Shown: one piece after another, positions 35,625-44,533 of the stretch
Layout: every line of letters starts with the position of its first letter
Position numbering within the stretch: position 1 is the stretch's first letter
Assembly: GCF_045999315.1 (NCBI RefSeq)
Contig: NZ_CP174607.1
Span: 1,364,001-1,428,000, forward strand
DNA from: Peredibacter sp045999315
GTDB lineage: Bacteria; Bdellovibrionota; Bacteriovoracia; Bacteriovoracales; Bacteriovoracaceae
Direction: 5' to 3'
Length of the DNA stretch: 64,000 nucleotides
Program-made: the position numbers and the translations under genes
The notes under the pieces: model-generated
Databases searched by the model: none
What the model saw: only the letters and a program-made list of their open reading frames with translations
Told to the model about the DNA's origin: nothing

Positions 35625-37542
35625 ACATTGTCCAGAGTTTTAAAGGGTGTAAGCGCTGATAACTTTTTACTCCGGAGTAAATGCTACTCCAGCTGATGAG
35701 ACGAGGGGCCTGCAGAGAATCTAGCGCCGTTCGAACGACGAAGACCGTGTTACCTTTTTCGGCCATGATTCCATTAATGATAAACGGCATTGGAGAGCAT
35801 TGGTTAATCGAATGTACCTTGAAGAACGATGGAAGAATGTCTTCTGCACAGCCGATACCATGAATAATGCCACTCTTACTTTTTTTGAAATAGTTTTGAA
35901 TGCTCGACAAATTGTTCATGATTCGACCGGTTTTCTTAAAATCTCTGGTCAGAAGTGAGTTTTGCGAGAATCTTTCGTCTCTTACAGTGAGAGGAAAGTA
36001 GGCCATGTTCACGCGGTTTTTGATCTTGATGAAATCAATGGCGCGGTCATTAAAAAGAATTTTGTGCTTACACTGAGAGATAAAACACTTATCTCTTTCA
36101 TAAATAATATAACAACCAGATTTATACTGAAGAAGAAGCGGGTTATATTCCTGAGAATCTACCATCTCACAACCAACTGCCGGGTCAGCACCACGAGTAT
36201 TTTGGAGGATCTTCGCCACCACGCTGGTGTAAGATTCTGGTTGATTGTTGTACTTACCAAAGAAAGTTTTAAAACAAACTTCACGTGAATTTATTTGATC
36301 ATCGTAGCATGCCTCTAACTTCCAGTTCTCTTCATTGTCGAAGTTCTTATTAAAGTTAAAAGTCGTTGCGGCAGAAATTGCTGTACAGGGACCATTGGCC
36401 GTCTTGATTCCATTAGGAGTGAAGAAATTAATCAATCTCCCCATCTGAGTCACAATCAGTTGATCACTGTTGCCTGGACAATCTTTGTATTCAGCAGAAA
36501 GAGAAGAGAAGTTAAGCGCAGTTGATAGCTGATCACATTCTGGTTGAGGGCGCAGACCAGAGTTTGTCCCGGCCGGATAAAGACACAGGTCGTTTTCTTT
36601 TTTGAGACGAGCAAGGCACACATTGTACTGAGTAGGCGAAAGGGCCGGTGTTCCGGTCACGAAACGGCAGATATCTTCAGCGTACGTCTTACTTTCATAT
36701 CCCGCAGAGACCTTCGTCCAAAATGAGACATTCAGGAACTCATCGCAAAAAAGCTCTTCATCATCAAGATGCTTACAAACATTTTCAATATAGTCTTTTT
36801 GAACCAGGCTTTGCTTTTCTTCCAGGATCTTCGCGACCGCACGACGTTGAGTCAGGTCCTTAGGATCACCAAGGCCAAGCCGGGCCTCTTTTGTATATTC
36901 GTAAATCTGGCATAGAAATGGGGTCTTGGGATTATTGACCCATCCTAGATGGATATTTCGGCATTGCTCGCGGCCGGATGGAATTTCAAAGAGCGTGCTT
37001 TGAAGGGCCTCATTCAGGGTCTTAATCTGAAAGAGAGAAATCATTTTTTGGGTGTCAGGACATTCCTGATTGACCACTTTATTTAAAAAGTCTTTCTTGT
37101 TGATGATGGCCGATTGGCGGACGTCTTTGTCCACATACGTCATGAGGACGTTCTTAATTTTACCTTCTGAGCTTCTAAGAAGATCGGTCAAAACTGCTTC
37201 ATAGAAACGACACTTGTCCGTGGAGGCCATACGAAGATAACCCGGATCAGAGTGAAGAATAATGGAATTTAAGAAGTCTGGCTCCAGCTCAAGCCCGGTC
37301 ACTGACTTTGAAGAATCGAAGACCCTTCCGTTCTTGATGAGATCATCTGAACGTTTTTTAAATTTGTCGTTATCGACCTGAATCAGTTTTTCAAAGGTCT
37401 GGATGATTCCTGGATATTCGACTTTTTTTGGAGTTTCGAGGGGAGCGTTTTGTGCGTATGAAGAAAGGCACAGTCCAGAAAGGACTGTGCCCAGTAATGT
37501 TTTAGAGAGCTGACTTGGCCAAAATCGAGGCGACATCTTCAA
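35611..37542 (-). CDS. Large exported Cys-rich protein of unknown function
   Basis: This 643-residue precursor has a signal peptide (SPRFWPSQLSKTLLGTVLSGLCLSSYAQ). The mature chain carries more than 20 cysteines, many spaced as in disulfide-rich envelope proteins (CRFYEA, CPDTQK, CKHLDDEELFCDEF, CYIIYERDKCFISQCKHK). The C-terminal part, with VGCEMVDSQEYNP, IHGIGCAEDILPSFF and NTVFVVRTALDSLQ, looks globular. I recognise no family. The start lies inside the end of the upstream iron-sulfur gene (41-bp overlap), either at the first ATG or two codons later. It is first in a run of three exported-protein genes. Confidence 0.75.
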   Translation of the reverse strand: MKMSPRFWPSQLSKTLLGTVLSGLCLSSYAQNAPLETPKKVEYPGIIQTFEKLIQVDNDKFKKRSDDLIKNGRVFDSSKSVTGLELEPDFLNSIILHSDPGYLRMASTDKCRFYEAVLTDLLRSSEGKIKNVLMTYVDKDVRQSAIINKKDFLNKVVNQECPDTQKMISLFQIKTLNEALQSTLFEIPSGREQCRNIHLGWVNNPKTPFLCQIYEYTKEARLGLGDPKDLTQRRAVAKILEEKQSLVQKDYIENVCKHLDDEELFCDEFLNVSFWTKVSAGYESKTYAEDICRFVTGTPALSPTQYNVCLARLKKENDLCLYPAGTNSGLRPQPECDQLSTALNFSSLSAEYKDCPGNSDQLIVTQMGRLINFFTPNGIKTANGPCTAISAATTFNFNKNFDNEENWKLEACYDDQINSREVCFKTFFGKYNNQPESYTSVVAKILQNTRGADPAVGCEMVDSQEYNPLLLQYKSGCYIIYERDKCFISQCKHKILFNDRAIDFIKIKNRVNMAYFPLTVRDERFSQNSLLTRDFKKTGRIMNNLSSIQNYFKKSKSGIIHGIGCAEDILPSFFKVHSINQCSPMPFIINGIMAEKGNTVFVVRTALDSLQAPRLISWSSIYSGVKSYQRLHPLKLWTMYGLD

Positions 37543-39508
37543 CTTGGAGATTCTCCGTTGTACTTATGTGTCCCTTAGAGGAGTTGAAGTTAATCATACA
37601 ATATGAGCACGATGTGGCAAGTTTTGGTGCCTTGGTATCACCAATTTGTTCAAGGCGGTTTTCAGCAAGGTGTTTACCTTCTGGAAGCTCGTACCACATG
37701 TTACCGCCACCCATTCCACAACAAAGGGCCTTATCTTTGTTTTTCTCCATCTCGATGAGTTTTACACCTGGGATAGAAGTTAGAATGTCTCTTGGAGCAT
37801 TGTATTCGCCATGGTGACGACCAAGATAACAAGGATCGTGGAACGTAAGTTCGTCTGCCACGTTCTTAAGGGCCTTAAGTTTGCCAGAACGTAGTAGTTC
37901 AGAAAGAAGTTCAGTGTGGTGAACCGTTTCAAACTGGCCGTCATCGAACTTCGCGTACTCTTTACCAATTGTGTGTAAACAGTGAGGGCAATGAGTTACG
38001 ACTTTACCAAATTCGTACTGTCTCATGTTGGCGATGTTTTCAATCGCGATCTCATAGAATGAGTACTCATCACCGAAGCGACGTACAGGATCTCCATTAC
38101 ATTTCTCAGTTTTCCCCATCACTGCGAACGATACTCCGGCCTTTTTAAGAAGGTTTACTGTATCTTTCACAACTTTCTGGTTTGAACCGTCGTAAGAGCC
38201 GGCACATCCAACATAATAGAGGTAATCAACTTTTTTACCGGCCTCGATAACTGGAACATCCATTCCTTGGGCCCAGTTGAAACGATCGTCTTGAGAGATA
38301 CCCCAAGGGTTACCGTTCTTTTTGATTTTGTTAACTGCATCGGCCGCTGCAGGAGGAAGGTCACCCAACGTCAGGGCCTTGTAACGTTTAAGATCCATGA
38401 TCACTTGAACGTGTTCAATGCTGGCCGGACATTCTTCCATACAAGCACCACAAGTCGTACATGAATCAAGTTCATTTGAAGCGTATAGCGGATTGTCGCC
38501 CCAAAGCTCTACGTCTTGTCCAGGATTGTTGAACATAACGTCACGAACTTTAGTCACGATGAGTTTTGGATCAAGTGGTTTGTCAGCAAGGTTTGCCGGA
38601 CAAACTTGAGTACAACGACCACACTCCACACAAGCTAGAGTGTCTAGTTTCTCTTTAAGAGTCATTTCTGAAGTTTTACCAAGACCAAAGGTCTCGGCAT
38701 TTTCGTTGGCAAAATCCATTGGATTCAGAACAGCGCCACGACGGTATGGAGTCATGAGAGCGTTGAATGGAAGAACCAAGATATGGAAAAACTTAGAGTG
38801 AGTTAGACTTGCCACAAATGCCATCGTGTTTAGCATGTGAAGCATCCAAAGTGTTTTATATGATCCTGCTAGTACTTCTTGCGAAAGACCAAGTGAACCA
38901 ACCATGGCGGCGAAAGTGTAACCAATTGGAGACCAGAAACGTTCGCCTTCTGGCATATTTGTTACATAAATTCTGATGGCCTCAAGTAAGTAACCAATCA
39001 CGACCAGAGCGATTAGCATTCCATACATGAATTTTTCTTGATTCGGACGAGTAGCAGATAGGAATTTTCTCTTCACTACATAACGGCGGTAGTAAGCAAG
39101 ACCAACACCTAGAAGTACAAAAAGACCACCGATATCGGCAAGGAAAGATACGACGATATAAGTTGTGCCTTTAAAAACTTTGAAAGGAGTATCGGCATGA
39201 ATCGCAACAAGTTCAGTGGCGATGAAGAGAGTTAAGAACCCCCAGAAAATCATCGAGTGAAAAATGTTAACGAAAGAATCACGAGGAACCTTACCTTGGA
39301 AGAAAATCGTTTTGAGGAAACCCTCAAGATTTAATTTCTTCGGAAGGAGGTCTTTCGGGTTTTTACCACCAGCTGTGACAAACTTGTACTTTTCAACTAG
39401 ACCTGTGGCAAAGAAATAAGTCGCAACCGCTAGAGAAAGGTACATAACGACCTTCATCCAAAACGGGATCATCCACATGATCTGTCGACTAGCTTCCATA
39501 CTTTCCAT
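37502..39508 (-). CDS. Membrane-bound iron-sulfur electron-transfer protein (HdrD/EMO-like)
   Basis: This 668-residue protein has an N-terminal membrane part of about six helices resembling nitrate reductase gamma (residues about 15-260, with several His that could bind haem b). A ferredoxin-type domain follows with two 4Fe-4S motifs, CVECGRCTQVCPA and CTTCGACMEECPA. Then come two CCG domains as in heterodisulfide reductase subunit D: CAGSYD, HCPHCLHT, DPCYLG, ALCCGMGGG and CSYCM. Proteins of this layout are thought to pass electrons from electron-transfer flavoprotein to menaquinone during fatty acid or amino acid oxidation. EtfAB are not in the window, so that role is inferred. AGGAGG precedes the start. 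Confidence 0.9.
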   Translation of the reverse strand: MESMEASRQIMWMIPFWMKVVMYLSLAVATYFFATGLVEKYKFVTAGGKNPKDLLPKKLNLEGFLKTIFFQGKVPRDSFVNIFHSMIFWGFLTLFIATELVAIHADTPFKVFKGTTYIVVSFLADIGGLFVLLGVGLAYYRRYVVKRKFLSATRPNQEKFMYGMLIALVVIGYLLEAIRIYVTNMPEGERFWSPIGYTFAAMVGSLGLSQEVLAGSYKTLWMLHMLNTMAFVASLTHSKFFHILVLPFNALMTPYRRGAVLNPMDFANENAETFGLGKTSEMTLKEKLDTLACVECGRCTQVCPANLADKPLDPKLIVTKVRDVMFNNPGQDVELWGDNPLYASNELDSCTTCGACMEECPASIEHVQVIMDLKRYKALTLGDLPPAAADAVNKIKKNGNPWGISQDDRFNWAQGMDVPVIEAGKKVDYLYYVGCAGSYDGSNQKVVKDTVNLLKKAGVSFAVMGKTEKCNGDPVRRFGDEYSFYEIAIENIANMRQYEFGKVVTHCPHCLHTIGKEYAKFDDGQFETVHHTELLSELLRSGKLKALKNVADELTFHDPCYLGRHHGEYNAPRDILTSIPGVKLIEMEKNKDKALCCGMGGGNMWYELPEGKHLAENRLEQIGDTKAPKLATSCSYCMINFNSSKGHISTTENLQVEDVASILAKSAL

Positions 39509-39571
39509 CTGGCCTCCTAAAATTGCGCCGAATCATTTATGCACGAAACATCTTAAGACATTTACGTAAAA

Positions 39572-40243
39572 ATGTTTATAATCAGAGTATTATTTTATGC
39601 GCTAGAAGGCTTCATGGGTAGTTCTTTTCTCACATGTCTGAATGTTGGATTAGCATTGTATTCGGGAATTTTATTTCTCAAACTCGTCGTGCAGTTTGGA
39701 CTACCAAACCATCCGGTTCGTTTCATTGCTTACATGGTGAGTTTATGCCTAACAGTCTATTTCGGAATGAAGTCGGCCACTGATCTTGGTTTTCTTGCCC
39801 CGATTCAATACATGAAATGGCGTCCACTGCCTTTAGTAGCAGGTGGATTGGGAGTTTTACTCCAAGTCATCACTCTCATGGGTCAGTTTAGTCACCTTCA
39901 GCAAAAAGTGATTTCCCGCATTCCCCTGATAGCTTCCCTGATGGTGTTTTCTTTCTTTCCTTCGAAGGCCGATTGGTTTTTTGGATTGTGCATGTTGGCG
40001 AGTGGAATATTCCTTAGCATTTCAGTTGGAAAAGTCCGTTATCAAAAACGTAACTTTTTTAAAATGCTCTTTTTTCTTGGACTATTTGGTTTAGGGCTTC
40101 TGATTAACAATTATTGGACTTATGTAATCGGAGAAGTGTTCCTCTTTTTTGCAATTTTTTATTTTTATATTTTTCAACAAACTTTCGGTGTTAGTGCCCT
40201 GGTCGAAGGCTATCAGCATTCGCGGGAAGGAGATTCAAAATGA
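39572..40243 (+). CDS. Polytopic inner membrane protein of unknown function
   Basis: This 223-residue protein has about seven hydrophobic helices (for example LNVGLALYSGILFLKLVV, FIAYMVSLCLTVYFGM, LVAGGLGVLLQVITLMG, MLFFLGLFGLGLLINNYW) and a short charged C-terminus. The layout hints at a small sensor or 7TM domain, but I recognise no family. It overlaps the next gene, a lipoprotein, by 4 bp (ATGA), so the two are translationally coupled. The start could be the internal ATG at 39614; the first ATG adds a partial helix. Divergent from the iron-sulfur gene across 63 bp. Confidence 0.7.
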   Translation: MFIIRVLFYALEGFMGSSFLTCLNVGLALYSGILFLKLVVQFGLPNHPVRFIAYMVSLCLTVYFGMKSATDLGFLAPIQYMKWRPLPLVAGGLGVLLQVITLMGQFSHLQQKVISRIPLIASLMVFSFFPSKADWFFGLCMLASGIFLSISVGKVRYQKRNFFKMLFFLGLFGLGLLINNYWTYVIGEVFLFFAIFYFYIFQQTFGVSALVEGYQHSREGDSK

Positions 40244-41262
40244 AATGGCCTGGTCTGCTATTGATGATGTTATTGATGGGCTGTGCCCAGGTAACAAGTC
40301 TCAATTTAACTAAGCATCAGTTTGGGGTCCAGCCAACTAAGATCATTTGGTTTCAAGTGGCAGGGCTTGATGAAGAGCAAATGGCACTTTTGCGCTTTCA
40401 GCAATCAGGTGAAAAACGCACGGCCCTTGAGCGAAACATTTGTATCGGTAAGACCTGGGGATATAATCTTTATCAATTAAGAAATCCGGCCGAAGCATCT
40501 TTTCTCTCTCAAATGACAGGTAAAAAGAACATTAAGCACAGTTGCGCTGATGCAGAAATTCGTCCGATTTGGAACTATATTGCGGCCAATGGTTACAATA
40601 CAGGGATCTTGGAGAGTGGGGCAAACAAGACTCAAAGCTTGAGTAGCTTTAATCAATGTGGTGAAGCGGGTCTGGTTTTTTTAAGTTCCCTTTACTATTG
40701 GAGCCGCTCAGAGGGACAATCGGGGGCACAAACTTTTCATTACTCAGAAGAAGTGCCTGCTAATCCAAACCAGATTGTCTATGACCGAACATGCGGATCG
40801 AAAAGCTGTGGCTCTTCAATCACAGAAGACTTCAAGGCCGTTTATCAATCTTTTAGAAAAGTTTCATCGAAACACATTTTGATCATTCGAGACTTTAGTT
40901 ATCTTGCAGCACTTGAGAACAAGGAATTTCAGAAGGCCCGTGAGATCCTGGCCGACCTTGATCGCTCTTATGCAGAGGCCCTGAAATTATCAGAACAAAA
41001 TAGTGATTACTTGATTCTTTTAACGACTGGTGAGGCCCGTTACATTGATATGCCTGATCAGGGCAAGAACTGGTACGAATTTGAAAAAGACAGCAAGCAT
41101 ATTCAAGTGAAAAGAACAAAGCTGATGAACACGGTCATGGCGAGTGGTGCGAGAGCGGAAAATTTCTGCGGGATGTATGAAGAGGCCCAAGTGTTTGAAC
41201 GCATTTTAAGTGGTCCAAAACAACAAGGGCTCGAGCTTAAAATTATTAATCCATTTAAGTAA
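40240..41262 (+). CDS. Lipoprotein with possible alkaline-phosphatase-like fold
   Basis: This 340-residue precursor has GGAAGGAG before the ATG and a lipobox (LLMMLLMGCAQ, Cys15). The order of elements is reminiscent of the alkaline phosphatase/sulfatase fold: an early strand IIWFQVAGLDEEQ where a metal Asp would lie, GYNTGILESG in the middle, and DYLILLTTGEARYIDMPDQG near the end. Typical metal ligands are not all visible, so it may be a non-catalytic relative. This is a weak structural guess. Cysteines occur as CGSKSCGSS. The convergent hslO gene follows immediately. Confidence 0.7.
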   Translation: MKWPGLLLMMLLMGCAQVTSLNLTKHQFGVQPTKIIWFQVAGLDEEQMALLRFQQSGEKRTALERNICIGKTWGYNLYQLRNPAEASFLSQMTGKKNIKHSCADAEIRPIWNYIAANGYNTGILESGANKTQSLSSFNQCGEAGLVFLSSLYYWSRSEGQSGAQTFHYSEEVPANPNQIVYDRTCGSKSCGSSITEDFKAVYQSFRKVSSKHILIIRDFSYLAALENKEFQKAREILADLDRSYAEALKLSEQNSDYLILLTTGEARYIDMPDQGKNWYEFEKDSKHIQVKRTKLMNTVMASGARAENFCGMYEEAQVFERILSGPKQQGLELKIINPFK

Positions 41263-42093
41263 TTAATTGTTCAGAATTTCCGATTTATTGATGTGGTAGC
41301 TCTTGCGGCAATAATCGCATTTGATTTCCACTGAATCATCTTTCTCGAACAATTCTTCCAGGTCGCCTGCGTAGAGTCCACGAAGGTTAAGAACCATTCT
41401 GTCTTTTGAACAAGGACAGAAGAAATCAATCTGACGACTTCCCATGTATGAAAAGCCATGGTCTTCAAAAAGCTTCACAATCTTTTCAATGTCATTTGAG
41501 GCCATCTCAAAAACGTTATGGAAAAAATTCTTATGCTTTTTGATATAATCTTTTCTTGAAATAGATTCATCAATGGTCGAGTTAACATTCACAGGTGGAA
41601 GCTTGGTCACCATGATGGATTGGTCACTCATTTCACCAACAATTACTTCTGAGTTTGTTTGATATGATTCACTCAGGATTTGGTTAATCACATCTTTAGT
41701 TTCCGTATCATTCAGCTCAATCACAGAGGTATACGGAGTTTTGTTGCCCGGGAAAATTTTTGTCACACGGGCCTGGCCAGAGATCTTCATTGGGAAAAGA
41801 TTAAATTCTTCAGGTAATAGCAACGTGCGAGTGTGACCAGCGCTATTCGTTTCGATTTTTAATCTGAAATAAGGATCTTCTGAATCAATGTAAAGTCCGA
41901 GAGATTCTCCTGGCTTTAAAAAGAAAATAATTGGGAGTAGTCCCAAAAAAGTATCTCTGAAATAAGCAAATCCGGACCCTTGCATCGGATGCATGAGAAC
42001 GAGATCGTGGATGAGTTTCTGACCTTCTAAAAAGTGAACGTTAAATCCATTTTTGTGATCGAGGAAACTATATAAGCGGCTAACTGCGAGCAT
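41263..42093 (-). CDS. hslO: Hsp33-type redox chaperone
   Basis: This 276-residue protein has the Hsp33 arrangement: an N-terminal substrate-binding domain, then a C-terminal zinc centre with FFCPCSKDRM (CxC) and IKCDYCRKSY (CxxC), the four cysteines that release zinc and activate the holdase under oxidative stress. The start is set at 42093 because AAGGAG lies 5 bases ahead; an in-frame ATG 33 bases upstream has no such signal. The N-terminal domain is divergent from E. coli Hsp33, so the assignment rests mainly on the cysteine centre and length. Confidence 0.82.
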   Translation of the reverse strand: MLAVSRLYSFLDHKNGFNVHFLEGQKLIHDLVLMHPMQGSGFAYFRDTFLGLLPIIFFLKPGESLGLYIDSEDPYFRLKIETNSAGHTRTLLLPEEFNLFPMKISGQARVTKIFPGNKTPYTSVIELNDTETKDVINQILSESYQTNSEVIVGEMSDQSIMVTKLPPVNVNSTIDESISRKDYIKKHKNFFHNVFEMASNDIEKIVKLFEDHGFSYMGSRQIDFFCPCSKDRMVLNLRGLYAGDLEELFEKDDSVEIKCDYCRKSYHINKSEILNN

Positions 42094-42178
42094 AGGGACT
42101 CCTTGAAGCCATAATTTATAACCCATCCTCCCTTTTTTGTTAATCTTTCTGACGAGGAAAGGTAGAATCAGAGCACCT

Positions 42179-44533
42179 ATGATGCAGATCGTTTATTTTT
42201 CCCAGAAAGAGCAGTTTCTGACTGAAATGGAAACCCATGAGGGTGAAAAGGTCTTCATCACACCAAGTCCAGCGAAGGCGGATGGTCTTCGCAGTCGTCT
42301 AAAAAGCCAGCAAGCCTTTGATGTCATTACAATCGCCAAATTTACATCGAATCTCGTCCAGGCCCTATGGAGCATGGATGATAGACCGGCGGTAAAACGA
42401 AAATCAGAACTGCTCTTGATTTTCGGCATTCTCAAAAATAAGTATTTGCCGGATTTGGGTTACGAGCAATTCACTCAGGCCTATAATCTTTTTTCTGATC
42501 TTCGAAGTTTTACTCTCAATGAAGATGCTCTGACTTCTGTCTTGGATGAACAGCCTGAGATCATTAAGCAAGCGGTCCAATTATTTTGGAAGCTTTTAGA
42601 TGCGACAGGATTTTTAGATGAGCATGGGGCCTACCAAAAAATTGCAGAGGCCCTCCGATCGGCGGAAGAAAATGAGACGCTTAAAAAAATATACGTGTTT
42701 TGGGGCTTTCAGCATTTAAATGGTCAGCAGGTGGATCTTTTAAAGGCCCTGTCTATACGTTATCAAGTGATCATTCCTTTTCCTTTGTCGCTAAAAGATA
42801 GAATCAAGAAAAGTGACTGGATCAGCTGGTTAAAAGATAGCCGAGTCAGTGAAGTAGAGCTTGAGTTCAAGGAAACGTCCCCTAAAGGACATCTTCTTCC
42901 GATCAACTCGCGGGAGATTTCTTCTCACCTGAAAAACCTGTTGCGGGCCCATGATCAAATCGTTTTGGGAGTTTCGAAACTATCAGCTGAGCATATAGAT
43001 ATCGTTCCATCACAGGAAGTGAAGTTTAAGATTCCTCATCAGATTCTTACCCCTGAATTGAGAGAAATTGGGCGTGAGCTTAAAAATTACAATGGAACGA
43101 CGACGGAACTACAAAACATACTTCAAGAAAAAATTAAAACCGCCTCTTCATTGAAACATTTCCGTGCGCTTCAATTGTATCTAGAGGCCCTGACTTCAAT
43201 TTCAGATCTGACCGATGAGGAAGTTAAGGTCGATCAATTCTTCTTAAAGCTTCTCTCTGAAGTTGTTAATCTCAATCAGCCTCGAACTGCTTATGTTCCA
43301 GTTTCTTCAAAAGAAATGACAATGGACCTTAAGGACATGTCTACTCTGGAAGAAATTGATCGTCAGCGGAGAGTCCTTTTGTGCATTGATGATCGCTTCG
43401 ATGATATCCAGGGTCTGGGCCAGAACTATACAGAGAGCATTCAGAAGGCATTGGCCGCTCTTGGGCCACTTAAACGGAATGAACTTGAATTGCTTTTCCG
43501 CCAATGGGAATTCCGGGATCTCTTTAGTCACGCTGAAGTGACGGTTCTCATGGGTGAAGGCACGCTTAAACATTCTCTTATTTGGAAGAGACTGTTTCAG
43601 GACATTGATCTCATTAACATCACGAAAAATCCAACCGCCAATTCTCGAGTTCCAAAGGACTATTTCAGTACCTTGAATAAGAAAGCATTCAATGGTTCAT
43701 TTTCCGCCAGTAAGCTTCAGACCTTTGTGGATTGTCCAAGAAAGTTCTACTTCAACTATGTTGATAAAGTGTTTCCGAATGTTCTTCTAGAGAAAGATTT
43801 TGATCCAATGACTTCGGGAACCATCATCCATGAAATTATTGAAAAGTTTTTTAAAGAGAATCTTTCTTTGGATGATCTTAGACCTCTCACGACGAGAATC
43901 ATGCAGGTCTATATTAAAGAAAAGAAGCTGGAGCTTCCTCGTGAGGTCTATCTTCAGCGCGAGCTTATTTTTAATCATCGTGCTTTGAATGGGATTCAAT
44001 TTATCCGAGAGCTTGAAGCCAGGCTGGGTGACAAGATTGAGTGGAAAATTGAAGAGCCTTTTAAAATGGAAGAAAAGATCGCTCTGAATGGTCGAATCGA
44101 CTGTTTGGGAGTGGGGAGTAAGTATCTTCTTCTTTTAGATTTTAAATCGACTGAGTTTTCGGCCTCAAGTAATACTGATGTGGCCAATTATGAGGCCCTG
44201 CAACTCTGGGCCTATGCACATGCTTCAGAGGCCCGCATTCAAAACAAGACTGTGATTATGGGTTATGTTGTTTTGGATGACTCTTCAAAATCAAATCTCC
44301 TGACTTCAGATGAAGAAGTGGCAAAAGAAATCAAGGCATCCAAACTTTGTAAGATTCATCGTTTCAAGGAAGACTTCTCAGAGAAATTGAAAGAGGCCCA
44401 GGAAAAGATGATTGCTCTTTCACTCGCCATTCAAGCGGAGAAAGAATTCAAGGCCCTGCCTCGGAAGACAAGCACTTGTGATTTTTGCGAACTTAACAAG
44501 GTCTGTGTGAAAAGCGAGTTGACCAATGTCTAG
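42179..44533 (+). CDS. addB: AddB-like subunit with PD-(D/E)XK nuclease
   Basis: This protein of about 784 residues shows no Walker A motif in its N-terminal half, which would be the inactive helicase-like part of AddB. The C-terminal third is a RecB-type nuclease: SASKLQTFVDCPRKFYF, GTIIHEIIEKFF, then NGRIDCLG and LLLDFKST, supplying the Asp and D-x-K residues, and a final CDFCELNKVC. The first Cys (DCPRKF) with the last three (C-x2-C-x5-C) is the 4Fe-4S pin of AddB proteins. The next gene, an AddA-like helicase-nuclease, overlaps its end by 8 bp. Together they should resect double-strand breaks. Start could be either of two adjacent ATGs (42179, 42182). Confidence 0.85.
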   Translation: MMQIVYFSQKEQFLTEMETHEGEKVFITPSPAKADGLRSRLKSQQAFDVITIAKFTSNLVQALWSMDDRPAVKRKSELLLIFGILKNKYLPDLGYEQFTQAYNLFSDLRSFTLNEDALTSVLDEQPEIIKQAVQLFWKLLDATGFLDEHGAYQKIAEALRSAEENETLKKIYVFWGFQHLNGQQVDLLKALSIRYQVIIPFPLSLKDRIKKSDWISWLKDSRVSEVELEFKETSPKGHLLPINSREISSHLKNLLRAHDQIVLGVSKLSAEHIDIVPSQEVKFKIPHQILTPELREIGRELKNYNGTTTELQNILQEKIKTASSLKHFRALQLYLEALTSISDLTDEEVKVDQFFLKLLSEVVNLNQPRTAYVPVSSKEMTMDLKDMSTLEEIDRQRRVLLCIDDRFDDIQGLGQNYTESIQKALAALGPLKRNELELLFRQWEFRDLFSHAEVTVLMGEGTLKHSLIWKRLFQDIDLINITKNPTANSRVPKDYFSTLNKKAFNGSFSASKLQTFVDCPRKFYFNYVDKVFPNVLLEKDFDPMTSGTIIHEIIEKFFKENLSLDDLRPLTTRIMQVYIKEKKLELPREVYLQRELIFNHRALNGIQFIRELEARLGDKIEWKIEEPFKMEEKIALNGRIDCLGVGSKYLLLLDFKSTEFSASSNTDVANYEALQLWAYAHASEARIQNKTVIMGYVVLDDSSKSNLLTSDEEVAKEIKASKLCKIHRFKEDFSEKLKEAQEKMIALSLAIQAEKEFKALPRKTSTCDFCELNKVCVKSELTNV

